A stretch of 64,000 bases of DNA from Lachnospira pectinoschiza (GCF_900103815.1 NZ_FNHZ01000002.1:124001-188000), one strand, 5' to 3'; shown: positions 14,653 to 23,904, counted from the stretch's first letter. The notes: generated by a model not told the origin, from the letters alone. Numbers and translations: made by a program.

Positions 14653-16047
14653 TTACAATAACTTTAATTCTTCTAAATTATAGTATTCTTCCAAATATTT
14701 AGAGGTATTAAGGCACATTTCCTTAAATAAATCCTTACCAGAAGCCAAATCAAGATTAGAACAAAGTCCCTGATTCATAAAGGAAGCAAAGATTGTTTTA
14801 AAGTCACGATTTTTAATGCCCTCATATAAAGTCTCTACATTTTCAGAGGCACGCTCCACAAGGCTAATTACTGAGTTGTTTAGAGGCTTTGCCATAATTG
14901 GTCTAACGCTATCATGAGTAAATATAGCATTAGTCTCTACTACTGCTCCAAGCTTTAACTGTGGCATCTGTCCCTCATTAATTAGGTTTACATTACTAAT
15001 CTTTTTGCCATAGCCAAGAATTGCACTCATAATATCTACGGCCTCTTCGCTAGACTTCTTAACCTCAATTGGATGCTCACCCTTAGCAATCTTAATGGAT
15101 TCCTCAATCTTTTCATTGGCCTGATTAATTCTAAAGTCAATGCTTGTTAGGGCAAATTTCCAATCATTAACCCATTCTGGATTTTTTAGATACCAGTTGT
15201 TATTAACAAATTCCACTAGATGGCGGTCTCCTGCTGCCCCTAATGTTCTATATCTTTTATAGAGATCCATTTTCACCTTATTGGCATAGGCAAAAGGGTC
15301 AGTCTTATACTGGTTTGCATCCCCATGCTCGTAGTGGCCCTCCTCAAAGTGCTTATTAATAAAATCATCAAGATAGTCCATAATCTCAATGTCCTTATAC
15401 TTTGCAGAGCTAATCCAAGTAAAGTGATTAATGCCAGAAACCTCAGTGTAGATCTCGTCTCTATTTGGGCGAATTCCCTTAGCCTCTTTTAAAACGTCAC
15501 ATAGGAAGTCCTGTGTATGGAAAACCTCATGACAGCAGCCAAAAGCCTTGATTTCAGGGAAAACATCATAAAGAGTCTTTGTGCAAATTGTCATTGGATT
15601 AGTAAAATTAATAACCCAAGCCTTTGGACAAATCTCTTTAATAGCCTTTGCAAAGCCCTCATAAATAGGCACTGTTCTCATAGCACGAAGTACGCCACCA
15701 GGACCCGCAGTATCCCCTACAGACTGATAGATTCCATATTTTTCAGGCAAATGTACATCTGATCGCATCTCATTAAAAGTACCAGGAAGTATAGAAATCA
15801 CTACAAAATCAGCAGCCTTTAGGCAGTCCTTAAGATTATCATAAATCTTATAATCCCATTTATTAATACAATCCTTAGATTCATTAATTCTTGCACCAAT
15901 TTCCTTGTTTCTCTTTGCAGCCTCTAAATCAATATCGTAGAGGCCGATTTCTCCAGTAAAATCCTTTACTAGAGCTAAATCATACATAAACACTCTTGCC
16001 CAAAGCTTTGAGCCACCGCCAATATAGGCAATTTTCACATTTTTCAT
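14653..16047 (-). CDS. Glycoside hydrolase family 4, alpha-galacturonidase/glucuronidase type
   Basis: GH4 enzymes use NAD and a divalent metal to cleave alpha-glycosides by an oxidation-elimination route. The 464-residue product has the N-terminal NAD-binding G-G-G-S motif (10-13), the N-P-M-T motif, the metal-site signature C-H-E-V and a G-I-N-H-F motif. C-H-E-V is the subgroup mark of uronic-acid-specific members (LplD/AguA types) rather than alpha-glucosidases (C-H-S). I chose ATG 16047 because a GGGGGA ribosome binding site lies inside the longer TTG-started frame (16065). Substrate as alpha-galacturonide or glucuronide is inference. Confidence 0.85.
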   Translation of the reverse strand: MKNVKIAYIGGGSKLWARVFMYDLALVKDFTGEIGLYDIDLEAAKRNKEIGARINESKDCINKWDYKIYDNLKDCLKAADFVVISILPGTFNEMRSDVHLPEKYGIYQSVGDTAGPGGVLRAMRTVPIYEGFAKAIKEICPKAWVINFTNPMTICTKTLYDVFPEIKAFGCCHEVFHTQDFLCDVLKEAKGIRPNRDEIYTEVSGINHFTWISSAKYKDIEIMDYLDDFINKHFEEGHYEHGDANQYKTDPFAYANKVKMDLYKRYRTLGAAGDRHLVEFVNNNWYLKNPEWVNDWKFALTSIDFRINQANEKIEESIKIAKGEHPIEVKKSSEEAVDIMSAILGYGKKISNVNLINEGQMPQLKLGAVVETNAIFTHDSVRPIMAKPLNNSVISLVERASENVETLYEGIKNRDFKTIFASFMNQGLCSNLDLASGKDLFKEMCLNTSKYLEEYYNLEELKLL

Positions 16048-16152
16048 AAAATCCCCCTTATTCAAGTAATCCTAAGTAAGTCTTAAAAGCTTAGCTTCTA
16101 GCTAAAACTTTTTGCAGCGCTAATTTTATTAATTAGTTAATTAGCCCGCTAT

Positions 16153-16659
16153 TTATAAAATCCAAAGTCCTATATAAGAACTTAGAATTCCAATAATAAT
16201 TGCTACGACTACATCCTTTATAAAATGTACCCCTGCCAAAACTCTTGTAATGGCCATAATAACTGTAAGTATAATTAAGGTAATACCAAGAAATGGGTTA
16301 ATATACATAGCGCAGCCTGCAATAAGTGTGGCACTAAGCACATGTCTACTTGGCATTGACTGTCTCTTCTTTTTCTTCTCAATAATTGGCTTAATGTCAT
16401 AGATTTCGTAAGGTCTTCTAGCATCAAGGGCAAGTCTTAAAATTGAAATCACCACAAAAGTTGTAGCTGGCACAATAATAAGCTTTGCAATCACAAGATA
16501 AGAAGCCTTTGTATAAATAGAATTAAACAAAAGGAAAAAGTAGGCGATTACAAAAGGTATAATCAAAAATCGATATAGGAATATAAGCGCCTTCTTTGCC
16601 CATTCATGCTTGTCAAAATAATCAGTAATTTTTTTGTAGTTAGTCTCGTAATTCTTCAT
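16153..16659 (-). CDS. PAP2-family membrane phosphatase
   Basis: This is a membrane-embedded phosphatidic acid or polyprenyl-diphosphate phosphatase-like protein of 168 residues with about five hydrophobic segments. The three PAP2 motifs are recognisable but altered: R-x6-R-P in place of K-x6-R-P, P-S-R-H in place of P-S-G-H, and T-R-x5-H-x3-D at the end. Its start overlaps the 3' end of the RNase gene by 20 nt, indicating coupling. The substrate cannot be told from sequence. The P-S-R-H variant is shared by some active members, so activity is plausible. Confidence 0.8.
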   Translation of the reverse strand: MKNYETNYKKITDYFDKHEWAKKALIFLYRFLIIPFVIAYFFLLFNSIYTKASYLVIAKLIIVPATTFVVISILRLALDARRPYEIYDIKPIIEKKKKRQSMPSRHVLSATLIAGCAMYINPFLGITLIILTVIMAITRVLAGVHFIKDVVVAIIIGILSSYIGLWIL

Positions 16660-17896
16660 TTCTTTCTAGTCCCATTCTTTCTTTTAATGTTTGACCCTGC
16701 TTAGTTCTTGTAATTTCCACAAGCCCAAGCTTAGTCATATCGACGATTCTTACCCCCACTTCATCGTCTTTAGCTTCCTTTTTAAGGTATTTTAATAAGT
16801 CCTCATTTAGGGCCTCATCCTTCATATTAATAAAATCCACAATAATAATGCCGGAGATATTTCTTAACCTTAACTGAGTAAGAGTAGCCCTCGCAGCCTC
16901 AATATTAACATTATAATTTGATAAATCTTTGTCCTTACCCTTTTTTTGAACAAATTTACCAGAGTTAACATCCACCACCGTTAAGGCTTCCGTCTCCTCA
17001 ATTACAAGGTATGCCCCAGATTTTAACCAAACCTGACGCCTTAAGGCCTCATCAATATTGTGTTTTATAGAATATAAGCTATAAAGTGGCAGCAGCTTAT
17101 CCTCATAAAAGCGAAGTCTTGTATCAGATAGATTGCAGTTATTCTTAATAAGGCTGAAAGCCTCTTTATTATCCGTTACAAGTTCAAAATCTTCTTCTGC
17201 CACTAAGTGGTTAACCTCAGTAATGTAGCTAGGTAGCGCCTCATAAACTTTTGTATAAAAAAGACCATGTATTGCTGTCTTTAGGATTTCCTTATAAGTA
17301 TTATGCAAATGTTTCGCCTCATCTATTAGCTCCGTGAGACTTGCATTAACCGCATTAGATCTAATAATAAAGCCGTAACTAAGCTTAGACCTTGTGTCCT
17401 TAAAGTCAGCCCCAAGTTCCCTAACTAGCTCTTCATTCATAAGCTTTAGTTCATAGGCTAGACTAGCTGCCCAGTTAGAAACATTTTCATCATTCTTAAT
17501 CTTTTTTGAAACTAAAACCCCATCTACGTCCCTTGATAAAACCAGATATTTATAAGGAATCTCAAGCTTAGAACTAAGCGTGTGAGGCTTTGTCTTATGA
17601 GGTGGATTCTTTACCTGAACTAGAATCTTGTCCCCGATGTTTGGCAAGTCGTTATTCTTATTGTTTAGAAAGATGTGATCTTTGTTTTCTGAAAATGCAT
17701 AATAGCCCTTCTGCTTATTGCTAAATTCAATAAAGCAAGCGTTAATGGACTTTACAACATTTTCCACACGACCAATAAAAATATCGGAGATGTTATGCTC
17801 ATTGTCGCATACCCTTAGACTCTTAATCTCATCATCTACGTATTTCGCACTGATTAATTTATTATTGTAACTAGTAATAATTAATTTAGTAGACAT
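16640..17896 (-). CDS. rng: Ribonuclease E/G family protein
   Basis: RNase G/E is a 5'-end-sensing endonuclease for rRNA and mRNA processing. The 418-residue protein has an S1 domain (about 38-110, G-R-V-E-N-V-V-K-S-I-N-A-C-F-I-E), then the catalytic D-V-N-S-G-K-F and I-I-I-V-D-F-I-N-M motifs with the two metal-binding aspartates. It stops shortly after the DNase I-like domain and lacks the E. coli RNase E scaffold; I also see no C-x-x-C Zn-link. Its 5' region carries a 12-bp palindrome over the promoter and ribosome binding site (17901-17939). Confidence 0.92.
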   Translation of the reverse strand: MSTKLIITSYNNKLISAKYVDDEIKSLRVCDNEHNISDIFIGRVENVVKSINACFIEFSNKQKGYYAFSENKDHIFLNNKNNDLPNIGDKILVQVKNPPHKTKPHTLSSKLEIPYKYLVLSRDVDGVLVSKKIKNDENVSNWAASLAYELKLMNEELVRELGADFKDTRSKLSYGFIIRSNAVNASLTELIDEAKHLHNTYKEILKTAIHGLFYTKVYEALPSYITEVNHLVAEEDFELVTDNKEAFSLIKNNCNLSDTRLRFYEDKLLPLYSLYSIKHNIDEALRRQVWLKSGAYLVIEETEALTVVDVNSGKFVQKKGKDKDLSNYNVNIEAARATLTQLRLRNISGIIIVDFINMKDEALNEDLLKYLKKEAKDDEVGVRIVDMTKLGLVEITRTKQGQTLKERMGLERNEELRD

Positions 17897-17900
17897 AAAA

Positions 17901-17939
17901 ATACCACCTAGATTTAAATAAATTCACTCTAGATGGTAT
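17901..17939 (-). promoter_or_regulatory. 12-bp inverted repeat over promoter and ribosome binding site of rng
   Basis: Read on the minus strand, arms at 17928-17939 and 17901-17912 pair over 12 bp with one G-U, around a 15-nt loop. The 3' arm contains AGGTGG, the ribosome binding site, and ends 4 nt before the ATG. The 5' arm overlaps the candidate -10 box. Confidence 0.7.
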
Positions 17940-17966
17940 TATAACTCATATTTTATTGCAATTAAA
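17938..17966 (-). promoter_or_regulatory. Candidate promoter of rng
   Basis: TTTAAT (17961-17966), a 17-nt spacer and a perfect TATAAT (17938-17943) on the minus strand. The start site would fall inside or next to the palindrome. Confidence 0.6.
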
Positions 17967-17988
17967 GGGAAGTTTCTAAAATTTTAGT

Positions 17989-18116
17989 CAAGACTCGCTC
18001 GCGAGTCTTGCGCGCCGGATTCGGGTCTGCTTTGGCAGACAAATTCCTATCCGAATCCGTGCGCATCCTCGCGGAGCGTTTAACTCAGTCGGAGCTTGTA
18101 CTCCGACTGAGTTAAA
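17989..18116. repeat. Structured intergenic element C, three hairpins
   Basis: Hairpin 1: a 9-bp stem with a 4-nt loop (17989-18010). Hairpin 2: CGGATTCGG/CCGAATCCG (18016-18024/18051-18059) enclosing GTCTGC-TTTG-GCAGAC (18025-18040), with outer GCGC arms. Hairpin 3: a 16-bp perfect stem (18079-18094/18101-18116) with a 6-nt loop that overlaps the last codons of the hisA-hisI gene. It is far more GC-rich than its surroundings. No T-tract follows, so it is not a simple terminator. I see no second copy in this window. Confidence 0.8.
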
Positions 18117-19203
18117 TATTTCTTATAAAGAAGTTTCTGTAAAAACAAGACTTATTTCCAGTGTGGCAAGCTGCTCCAACCTGTCTTACCTTAGCAAGAA
18201 TTGTGTCGCAATCGCAGTCAATATCAAGAGAACTTACATACTGAAGGTGACCTGATGTTAGACCCTTAGTCCAGAGCTCATCACGGCTTCTTGAATAGTA
18301 AGTCATAAGGCCAGTCTCTAAAGTCTTATTAAAGGCCTCTTCGTTCATATAGGCAAGCATTAAGACCTCGTTATTAACGTAATCCTGCACTACTACTGGA
18401 ATTAAACCCTTATCATCAAGCTTACAATCTGACCAGCTTAAGTTACTAATTACTTCCTTTTTGCTTTCCTTTGAAAATGCATCAAAAGACTCATACTTTG
18501 CCACAGCCTCGGCAAGGTCAATTCTCTTTTCATAGATTGCTTTTCCAATGATTGCTCCATGGATGCCGGCATTAGATACATTTTCTAAATCCTCCATACA
18601 AGACATACCGCCGGAAGCGATAATGTTAATACCAGTCTTGTCAGATAAAAGCTTAGTCTGTTCTACATTAGGACCTACAAGCATGCCATCCTTTGAAATG
18701 TCAGTATAGACAATATTCTCAACACCCATCTCCTTCATTGAAAGGCAAAGGCTAAGGGCTGTTTGATCTGATAACTTCTCCCAGCCTTCAATAGCTACTA
18801 AACCGTCTTTAGCATCTACCCCAACTACGATTCTATCAGGGCCAAATTCCTTGATGGCCTCTCTAATAAACTCAGGATTTTCTACAGCCTTAGTACCAAT
18901 GATAACTCTGTAAACTCCTAAATCAAGCACTTCCTTGATGTTTTCAAGGCTTCTAACGCCACCACCAAGCTCTACAGGAATACTAACGCTATCAACGATT
19001 TCCTTAATAGCCTTGGCATTGACTCTATAGCCCTTTAAGGCACCGTCTAGGTCAACAACATGTATAAACTTTGCACCAGCCTTCTCAAATTCCTTAGCAA
19101 TTGTGTAAGGCTTATCAGAATAAACTGTAACCTCGTTAAAAAGGCCCTTCTTTAAGCGGACACATTTGCCATCCTTAATATCTATTGCTGGGTATAATCT
19201 CAT
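18112..19203 (-). CDS. HisA-HisI fusion: ProFAR isomerase plus phosphoribosyl-AMP cyclohydrolase
   Basis: Residues 1-240 are a complete HisA (beta/alpha)8 barrel with catalytic Asp8 and Asp130 and phosphate loops G-G-G-V-R and A-S-G-G-M. Residues 252-363 are a HisI domain with the zinc/magnesium site C-D-C-D (330-333), C-H-T-G (346-349) and Cys353. The frame is continuous with a short linker. HisI and HisA catalyse steps 3 and 4, so the fusion joins consecutive reactions. No HisE (phosphoribosyl-ATP pyrophosphatase) domain follows. It is the last gene of the his operon here; hisF and hisH, normally adjacent to hisA, are absent from this window. Confidence 0.93.
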   Translation of the reverse strand: MRLYPAIDIKDGKCVRLKKGLFNEVTVYSDKPYTIAKEFEKAGAKFIHVVDLDGALKGYRVNAKAIKEIVDSVSIPVELGGGVRSLENIKEVLDLGVYRVIIGTKAVENPEFIREAIKEFGPDRIVVGVDAKDGLVAIEGWEKLSDQTALSLCLSMKEMGVENIVYTDISKDGMLVGPNVEQTKLLSDKTGINIIASGGMSCMEDLENVSNAGIHGAIIGKAIYEKRIDLAEAVAKYESFDAFSKESKKEVISNLSWSDCKLDDKGLIPVVVQDYVNNEVLMLAYMNEEAFNKTLETGLMTYYSRSRDELWTKGLTSGHLQYVSSLDIDCDCDTILAKVRQVGAACHTGNKSCFYRNFFIRNI

Positions 19204-19291
19204 TTTAAAATCCTCGCTATATTTTCATTATTTAGTAATACTAAGTAGTTTGTAACGCTAAAGCACTAGCTTCATAAATAAGCACTTATAA

Positions 19292-19894
19292 TTACAAACT
19301 TCCCTTAGTAGATAATACATTAGTTATACGGCTATCCTTTGAAACCGCCTCATCTAGGGCTTTTGCAAAGGCCTTAAACATAGCCTCAATAATGTGGTGG
19401 TCGTTCTCGCCCCACATCTTCTTTAGGTGGAGGTTCATACTAGCTGAGTAAGAAATTGCATAGAAGAACTCCTTAACCATCTGTGTATCAAAATAACCAA
19501 CTGAATCGCTCTTAAACTCTGATTCAAAGACTAAATATGGGCGATTTGATAAATCAATGGCGCAAAGAATTAAAGTCTCATCCATTGGAAGGAAGAAATT
19601 ACCGTATCTTTTAATACCTACCTTGTCTCCAAGTGCCTTCTTTATAGCCTCTCCTAAGACAATTCCCACATCCTCAATGGTGTGGTGGCAATCAACGATT
19701 AAGTCTCCCTGAACTCTTAGTTTTAAGTCAAAGAGGCCGTGTTTTGCAAAGCTTTTAAGCATGTGATCAAAAAATCCAATGCCAGTATCCACGTCTGCAT
19801 TTCCTTTGCCATCTAAATTAAGATAGAGGCTGATGTCTGTTTCGCTAGTTTTTCTATTAATTGTTGCAGTTCTAGCAGATTGATTATTTGCCAT
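19292..19894 (-). CDS. hisB: Imidazoleglycerol-phosphate dehydratase HisB
   Basis: HisB removes water from imidazole glycerol phosphate in histidine synthesis. The 200-residue monofunctional enzyme carries the manganese-binding signatures F-D-H-M-L, D-C-H-H-T-I-E-D and H-H-I-I-E-A. No phosphatase domain is attached, unlike the enterobacterial bifunctional HisB. It lies 25 nt after hisD and about 90 nt before the hisA-hisI fusion. Confidence 0.96.
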   Translation of the reverse strand: MANNQSARTATINRKTSETDISLYLNLDGKGNADVDTGIGFFDHMLKSFAKHGLFDLKLRVQGDLIVDCHHTIEDVGIVLGEAIKKALGDKVGIKRYGNFFLPMDETLILCAIDLSNRPYLVFESEFKSDSVGYFDTQMVKEFFYAISYSASMNLHLKKMWGENDHHIIEAMFKAFAKALDEAVSKDSRITNVLSTKGSL

Positions 19895-19919
19895 ATTTCC
19901 CTCCTATATTTATTAAATC

Positions 19920-21209
19920 TTACTCAAATCTTACCTTTATAGAATTTGCATGAGCTGTTAAGTGCTCTGCTGTTGCGAATTTCTCAATGTCTAGGTGTAC
20001 ATTTTCAAGGGCTTCCTTAGAGTAAGAAATAATGCTTGATTTCTTAATAAAGTCATCCACTGATAAAGCTGAGAAGAACTTAGCTGTTCCATTAGTTGGA
20101 AGTACGTGGTTTGGTCCTGCAAAATAGTCTCCAAGAGGCTCTGATGAGTACTCTCCAAGGAAGATTGCACCTGCGTTTCTAATCTTAGTCATAGTATCAA
20201 ATGGATTCTTTGTTACGATTTCTAAGTGCTCAGAGGCAATTTCATTAGCTACATCAATAGCTTCATCTAAAGTATTTGCAAGTAAGATATATCCGTAGTT
20301 ATCAAGGGATTTCTGAATGATTTCCTTACGACTAAGTTTAGCCACAAAACCATCAACTTCCTTTGAAACTGCTTCTGCAACGTCTTTTGATGTTGTAATT
20401 AATATAGCTGATGCCATCTCGTCGTGTTCTGCCTGTGATAAGAGGTCTGCTGCCACGAAACGAGGATTAGCACTCTCATCAGCAATAACTAAGATTTCTG
20501 ATGGGCCTGCAACGGAGTCGATACTTACATAGCCAAAGACTGCCTTTTTTGCAAGAGCTACGAAAATGTTACCAGGTCCCACAATCTTATCAACCTTTGG
20601 AATTGACTGTGTTCCGTAAGCCATAGCTGCAATAGCCTGAGCTCCACCAACCTTAAAAATCTTATCAACCCCTGCTTCATTAGCGGCAACTAAAGTTGTA
20701 GGATAAACTTTACCTTCGCTATCGCAAGGAGTACACATAATGATTTCATCAACTCCAGCAACCTTAGCTGGCATTACATTCATTAAAACTGAAGATGGAT
20801 AAGCAGCCTTACCACCTGGTACATAAACACCAACACGCTCTAAGGCAGTAACCTTTTGACCAAGGATAGTTCCATCTGGCTTTGAATCAAACCAGCTGTA
20901 CTGCTTCTGCTTTTCGTGGTAGTCCTTAATATTAACTAAGGCCTTTCTAATAACTGCTACTAATTCCTCATCTACTTCCTTATAGGCAGCAGCGATTTCT
21001 TCCTTAGTAACTAATACATTGTCTGCATTAATATTTGCTTTATCGAATTGTTTAGTATAACTAAATACTGCTTCATCCTTTTTAACCTTTACATTAAGTA
21101 AAATCTCAGCTACGGCATCCTCAAACTTGCCGTAGTTACTTGGACTTCTCTTTAAAAGGTTATTTAATATATCATTTTTTGTATTCTCATTTAATTCTAC
21201 GATTCTCAT
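19920..21209 (-). CDS. hisD: Histidinol dehydrogenase HisD
   Basis: HisD carries out the last two oxidations of histidine synthesis with NAD and zinc. The 429-residue protein has the expected S-Q-A-E-H-D-E metal/substrate motif, the E-H-L-E motif and G-P-N-H-V-L-P near the C-terminus. Length and start (AGGAGG upstream of ATG 21209) are normal. It lies 44 nt after hisG in the his operon. Confidence 0.97.
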   Translation of the reverse strand: MRIVELNENTKNDILNNLLKRSPSNYGKFEDAVAEILLNVKVKKDEAVFSYTKQFDKANINADNVLVTKEEIAAAYKEVDEELVAVIRKALVNIKDYHEKQKQYSWFDSKPDGTILGQKVTALERVGVYVPGGKAAYPSSVLMNVMPAKVAGVDEIIMCTPCDSEGKVYPTTLVAANEAGVDKIFKVGGAQAIAAMAYGTQSIPKVDKIVGPGNIFVALAKKAVFGYVSIDSVAGPSEILVIADESANPRFVAADLLSQAEHDEMASAILITTSKDVAEAVSKEVDGFVAKLSRKEIIQKSLDNYGYILLANTLDEAIDVANEIASEHLEIVTKNPFDTMTKIRNAGAIFLGEYSSEPLGDYFAGPNHVLPTNGTAKFFSALSVDDFIKKSSIISYSKEALENVHLDIEKFATAEHLTAHANSIKVRFE

Positions 21210-21253
21210 AACTTCCTCCTAATTAAATCATAATCCTAAGACTATAATATGCT

Positions 21254-21904
21254 CTAATTCTGGCTTTCTGCAAGATAATTCTTAATATCATTTATGAATT
21301 TATTAATACGCTCGTTCTCCATCTTCATGCTAACCTGATTTACTACGATTCTAGCTGATAAAGGAGCGATTTCTTCTAATACTTCAAGACCATTTTCACG
21401 AAGAGTTGCACCTGTTTCAACAATATCTACAATAACTTCTGATAAGCCAACAATAGGGGCTAATTCAACAGAACCATTAAGCTTAATAATCTCTACTGTC
21501 TGGTGCTTCTTATTGTAGAAGTAATCCTTTGCAATATTAGGATACTTTGAGGCTACTCTAATAAGTTCGTGATGTTGTAGCTTTTCACGAGCGGATGCAG
21601 GACCGCAGACGCACATTTTACATTTTCCAATGTTTAAATCATAAACCTCATAAAGGTTTCTTTGCTCTTCAAGGATTGTATCCTTACCTACAATACCGAT
21701 GTCTGCTGCACCATATTCTACATAAGTTGGCACATCTGATGGCTTTGCAAGGAAGAACTTAAAGGCAATATCTTCGTTAGTAAAGATAAGCTTTCTAGTT
21801 TTCTCGTCCTTCATTTCCTCACAGGTAACGCCAACATTTTCAAAAATCTCTAAGGCTTTCTTAGCTAATCTACCCTTAGCAAGGGCTACTGTTATATATC
21901 TCAT
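21254..21904 (-). CDS. hisG: ATP phosphoribosyltransferase catalytic subunit HisG, short form
   Basis: HisG starts histidine synthesis by joining ATP and PRPP. At 216 residues this is the short form that lacks the C-terminal regulatory domain and depends on HisZ, encoded 23 nt upstream. The PRPP-binding loop [13 protein letters not shown] is visible near residues 160-173. The HisGS/HisZ pairing implies feedback control through HisZ. Confidence 0.96.
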   Translation of the reverse strand: MRYITVALAKGRLAKKALEIFENVGVTCEEMKDEKTRKLIFTNEDIAFKFFLAKPSDVPTYVEYGAADIGIVGKDTILEEQRNLYEVYDLNIGKCKMCVCGPASAREKLQHHELIRVASKYPNIAKDYFYNKKHQTVEIIKLNGSVELAPIVGLSEVIVDIVETGATLRENGLEVLEEIAPLSARIVVNQVSMKMENERINKFINDIKNYLAESQN

Positions 21905-21927
21905 AAATAATTCCTTCCTGATTTAAT

Positions 21928-23139
21928 CTATTTACAAAGGTTTTCGCATCCATTTTCATCAATCATAATAAGGTCTAGCAAATATGAATTCTTTGCGTAA
22001 GACTTATAAGTTTCAAGATCTTTACCGCAATCCTTAATAAGGCAAACTCTTTGACCGTTTGCTCTTAGAGCATTGGCCTTTTCAAGGGCTTTTTTAAGGG
22101 CTGCCTCCTTGTAGCAAATAAGTGCACCAGAGTAATTTCCAGTAAACTCAAGGCCTTGTCTATCAATGGCAGCCATGAGTCTATCAATTACAAGGGAGAA
22201 ACCAATTGATGCCTTATCTGAACCAAACTGGCCCATTAACTTATCGTATCTACCACCTGTTGCTACTGCCTGGCCTGTGCCAAAAGTATAGGCTGAGAAA
22301 ATAATGCCTGTGTAGTATGAGTGGATTGAAAGTGAGCCTAAATCAAAGCTAATGTATTTATCATAATCTGAAATCTTTAATAATTCGTAGAGATCCTCTA
22401 ATCTCTTAATTGCCTCAAGACAGTCCTTATTAGTTGTAAGGCTCTTTGCTCTATCAAGAATTTCCACAGAACCAAAAAGCTGTGGAAGTTCAAGTAAAAT
22501 CTTCTTTATATCCTCTTTAATGTTTAGGGAATTAAGCAATTCCTCCTCACCAAAGTAGTTCTTCTCTCTAATTAAAGTTGTAAGCTCTTCTGCCACTTCC
22601 CCAGAAATTCCAGCTTCATTAAGTAATCCGTTGTAAAATGCAACATTTCCCACTTCTACCTGGAACTCCTTAAGGCCTGAGGCTTTCATGCACTCTACAA
22701 GCATGCTTAAAACTTCTAAATCTGCCTCAATTGAAGAATCATCAATAAGCTCAGCGCCAATAACTGTGTTCTCCTTTAATCTACCCTGATAGTACTTGTT
22801 ATCGTTAATAAAAGTATTACCCTGATAGCAAAGCTTAATTGGAAGGCTGTGCTCCTCAAAATACTTTGCTGCAAGTCTAGAAATAGATGGAGTAAAATCA
22901 GGTCTAAGAACTAAAGTGTTACCATATTTATCAAAGAGCTTAAACATCTCATTAGATGGAATTGAGCCCCTTTCCTTATTAAAAACATCAAAGAACTCCA
23001 TACTTGGTGTTTCAATATCGTTATATCCATAAGAGAGGCAAACCTGATGAAGACTAGTTTCAAGTATCTTCTTTTGATTGCATTCGCCATTATAAATGTC
23101 TCTAAAACCTTCCGGTGTATGTAGTAAATCTTTCTTCAT
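21928..23139 (-). CDS. hisZ: ATP phosphoribosyltransferase regulatory subunit HisZ
   Basis: HisZ is a histidyl-tRNA-synthetase paralogue that forms an octamer with short HisG and confers histidine feedback. The 403-residue product begins L-L-H-T-P-E-G-F-R-D and contains class II synthetase motifs (V-L-R-P-D-F-T-P-S-I-S-R for motif 2 and an A-T-G-G-R-Y-D-K motif). The anticodon-binding domain is weak, as usual for HisZ. It heads the his operon behind a near-consensus promoter. I found no T-box in the leader. Confidence 0.93.
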   Translation of the reverse strand: MKKDLLHTPEGFRDIYNGECNQKKILETSLHQVCLSYGYNDIETPSMEFFDVFNKERGSIPSNEMFKLFDKYGNTLVLRPDFTPSISRLAAKYFEEHSLPIKLCYQGNTFINDNKYYQGRLKENTVIGAELIDDSSIEADLEVLSMLVECMKASGLKEFQVEVGNVAFYNGLLNEAGISGEVAEELTTLIREKNYFGEEELLNSLNIKEDIKKILLELPQLFGSVEILDRAKSLTTNKDCLEAIKRLEDLYELLKISDYDKYISFDLGSLSIHSYYTGIIFSAYTFGTGQAVATGGRYDKLMGQFGSDKASIGFSLVIDRLMAAIDRQGLEFTGNYSGALICYKEAALKKALEKANALRANGQRVCLIKDCGKDLETYKSYAKNSYLLDLIMIDENGCENLCK

Positions 23140-23240
23140 AGTATCCTCAACTTTCTTTATTATTATTAATATCTTATTTGAATTCCAACGATTTAATACA
23201 GTAAAGTTTTACTGTGCTAATTTGCTACTAAGATAAAATG

Positions 23241-23269
23241 ATTATATATAATAATCCTTTTCTTGTCAA
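23241..23269 (-). promoter_or_regulatory. Promoter of the his operon
   Basis: On the minus strand a perfect TTGACA (23264-23269), a 17-nt spacer and a perfect TATAAT (23241-23246) precede hisZ by about 100 nt. The leader contains one small hairpin (CAGTAAA/TTTACTG). It shows no T-box or His-rich leader peptide. Confidence 0.88.
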
Positions 23270-23289
23270 TTAAAATACTAGCAATATAA

Positions 23290-23339
23290 GTAAAAAAGCC
23301 ACCTCCTAAGTCACATGGTAGTGCTTAAGAAGTGGCTTT
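23290..23339 (-). terminator. Terminator after the lipoprotein gene
   Basis: A long, nearly complete stem pairs AAAGCCACTTCTTAAGCAC with its complement (with mismatches) around a 6-nt loop, followed on the minus strand by TTTTTTAC. It insulates the his promoter. Confidence 0.85.
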
Positions 23340-23355
23340 AAAAAACGCGAACGTT

Positions 23356-23838
23356 TTATTTAATTGTATTCTCTAGAATATCTTCTATATCTGTAAGGCA
23401 ATCTTTTCCGCTTACATCCCCTGAAAAGGAATCGACCAAGTTTCCTTTAGTATCAAAATAGGTGATGTACCAAGAGATACCATATTCTTCTGTAACTTCA
23501 CAATCTTCAAATTCATTCATCTCTGTGATAAGAGTATAGAGAGTCTTTAAATCTTCCTCAGATAAGTCATACATAGATTCAGCAAGGGCACCAGAAATAT
23601 TATAATTAGAGCTGTACTCTACTACTCCATCATAATAAACTGTCCAAGAGCTGTACTCCCAATAATCGTCATTAGCATCAAATTCCCCAACGCTATTAGA
23701 AGTTGCTGTCATCATAACAATATGCTTATCCGTAGGCAATCCCTCATCATTTTTCTTACAGCTTACAAGGCCTGTACTAGTTACAAAAACTAGAATAAGG
23801 ATTAAGAGCTTACTGCAAAGGTTTTTAAAAGCTTTCAT
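23356..23838 (-). CDS. Small putative lipoprotein, unknown function
   Basis: I do not recognise this 160-residue protein. It has a signal peptide with a lipobox (L-V-S-C at about 24-27), so it should be acylated on Cys27 and exposed on the outer face of the membrane. The mature part is acidic and Tyr/Trp-rich, with repeated short beta-like segments and no known motif. It is a single-gene unit between recU and the his operon, with a terminator just downstream. Confidence 0.7.
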   Translation of the reverse strand: MKAFKNLCSKLLILILVFVTSTGLVSCKKNDEGLPTDKHIVMMTATSNSVGEFDANDDYWEYSSWTVYYDGVVEYSSNYNISGALAESMYDLSEEDLKTLYTLITEMNEFEDCEVTEEYGISWYITYFDTKGNLVDSFSGDVSGKDCLTDIEDILENTIK

Positions 23839-23904
23839 GATAAAACTCCTTTATATATTATTGCTATATACCCCTTATAAAGAAGTATTCAATTCAAATT
23901 GTAA

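Noticed and set aside
23139..23240. T-box or histidine attenuator in front of hisZ
   Set aside because: The leader is only about 100 nt, has no T-box core motif, no run of histidine codons and no terminator; only one small hairpin is present.
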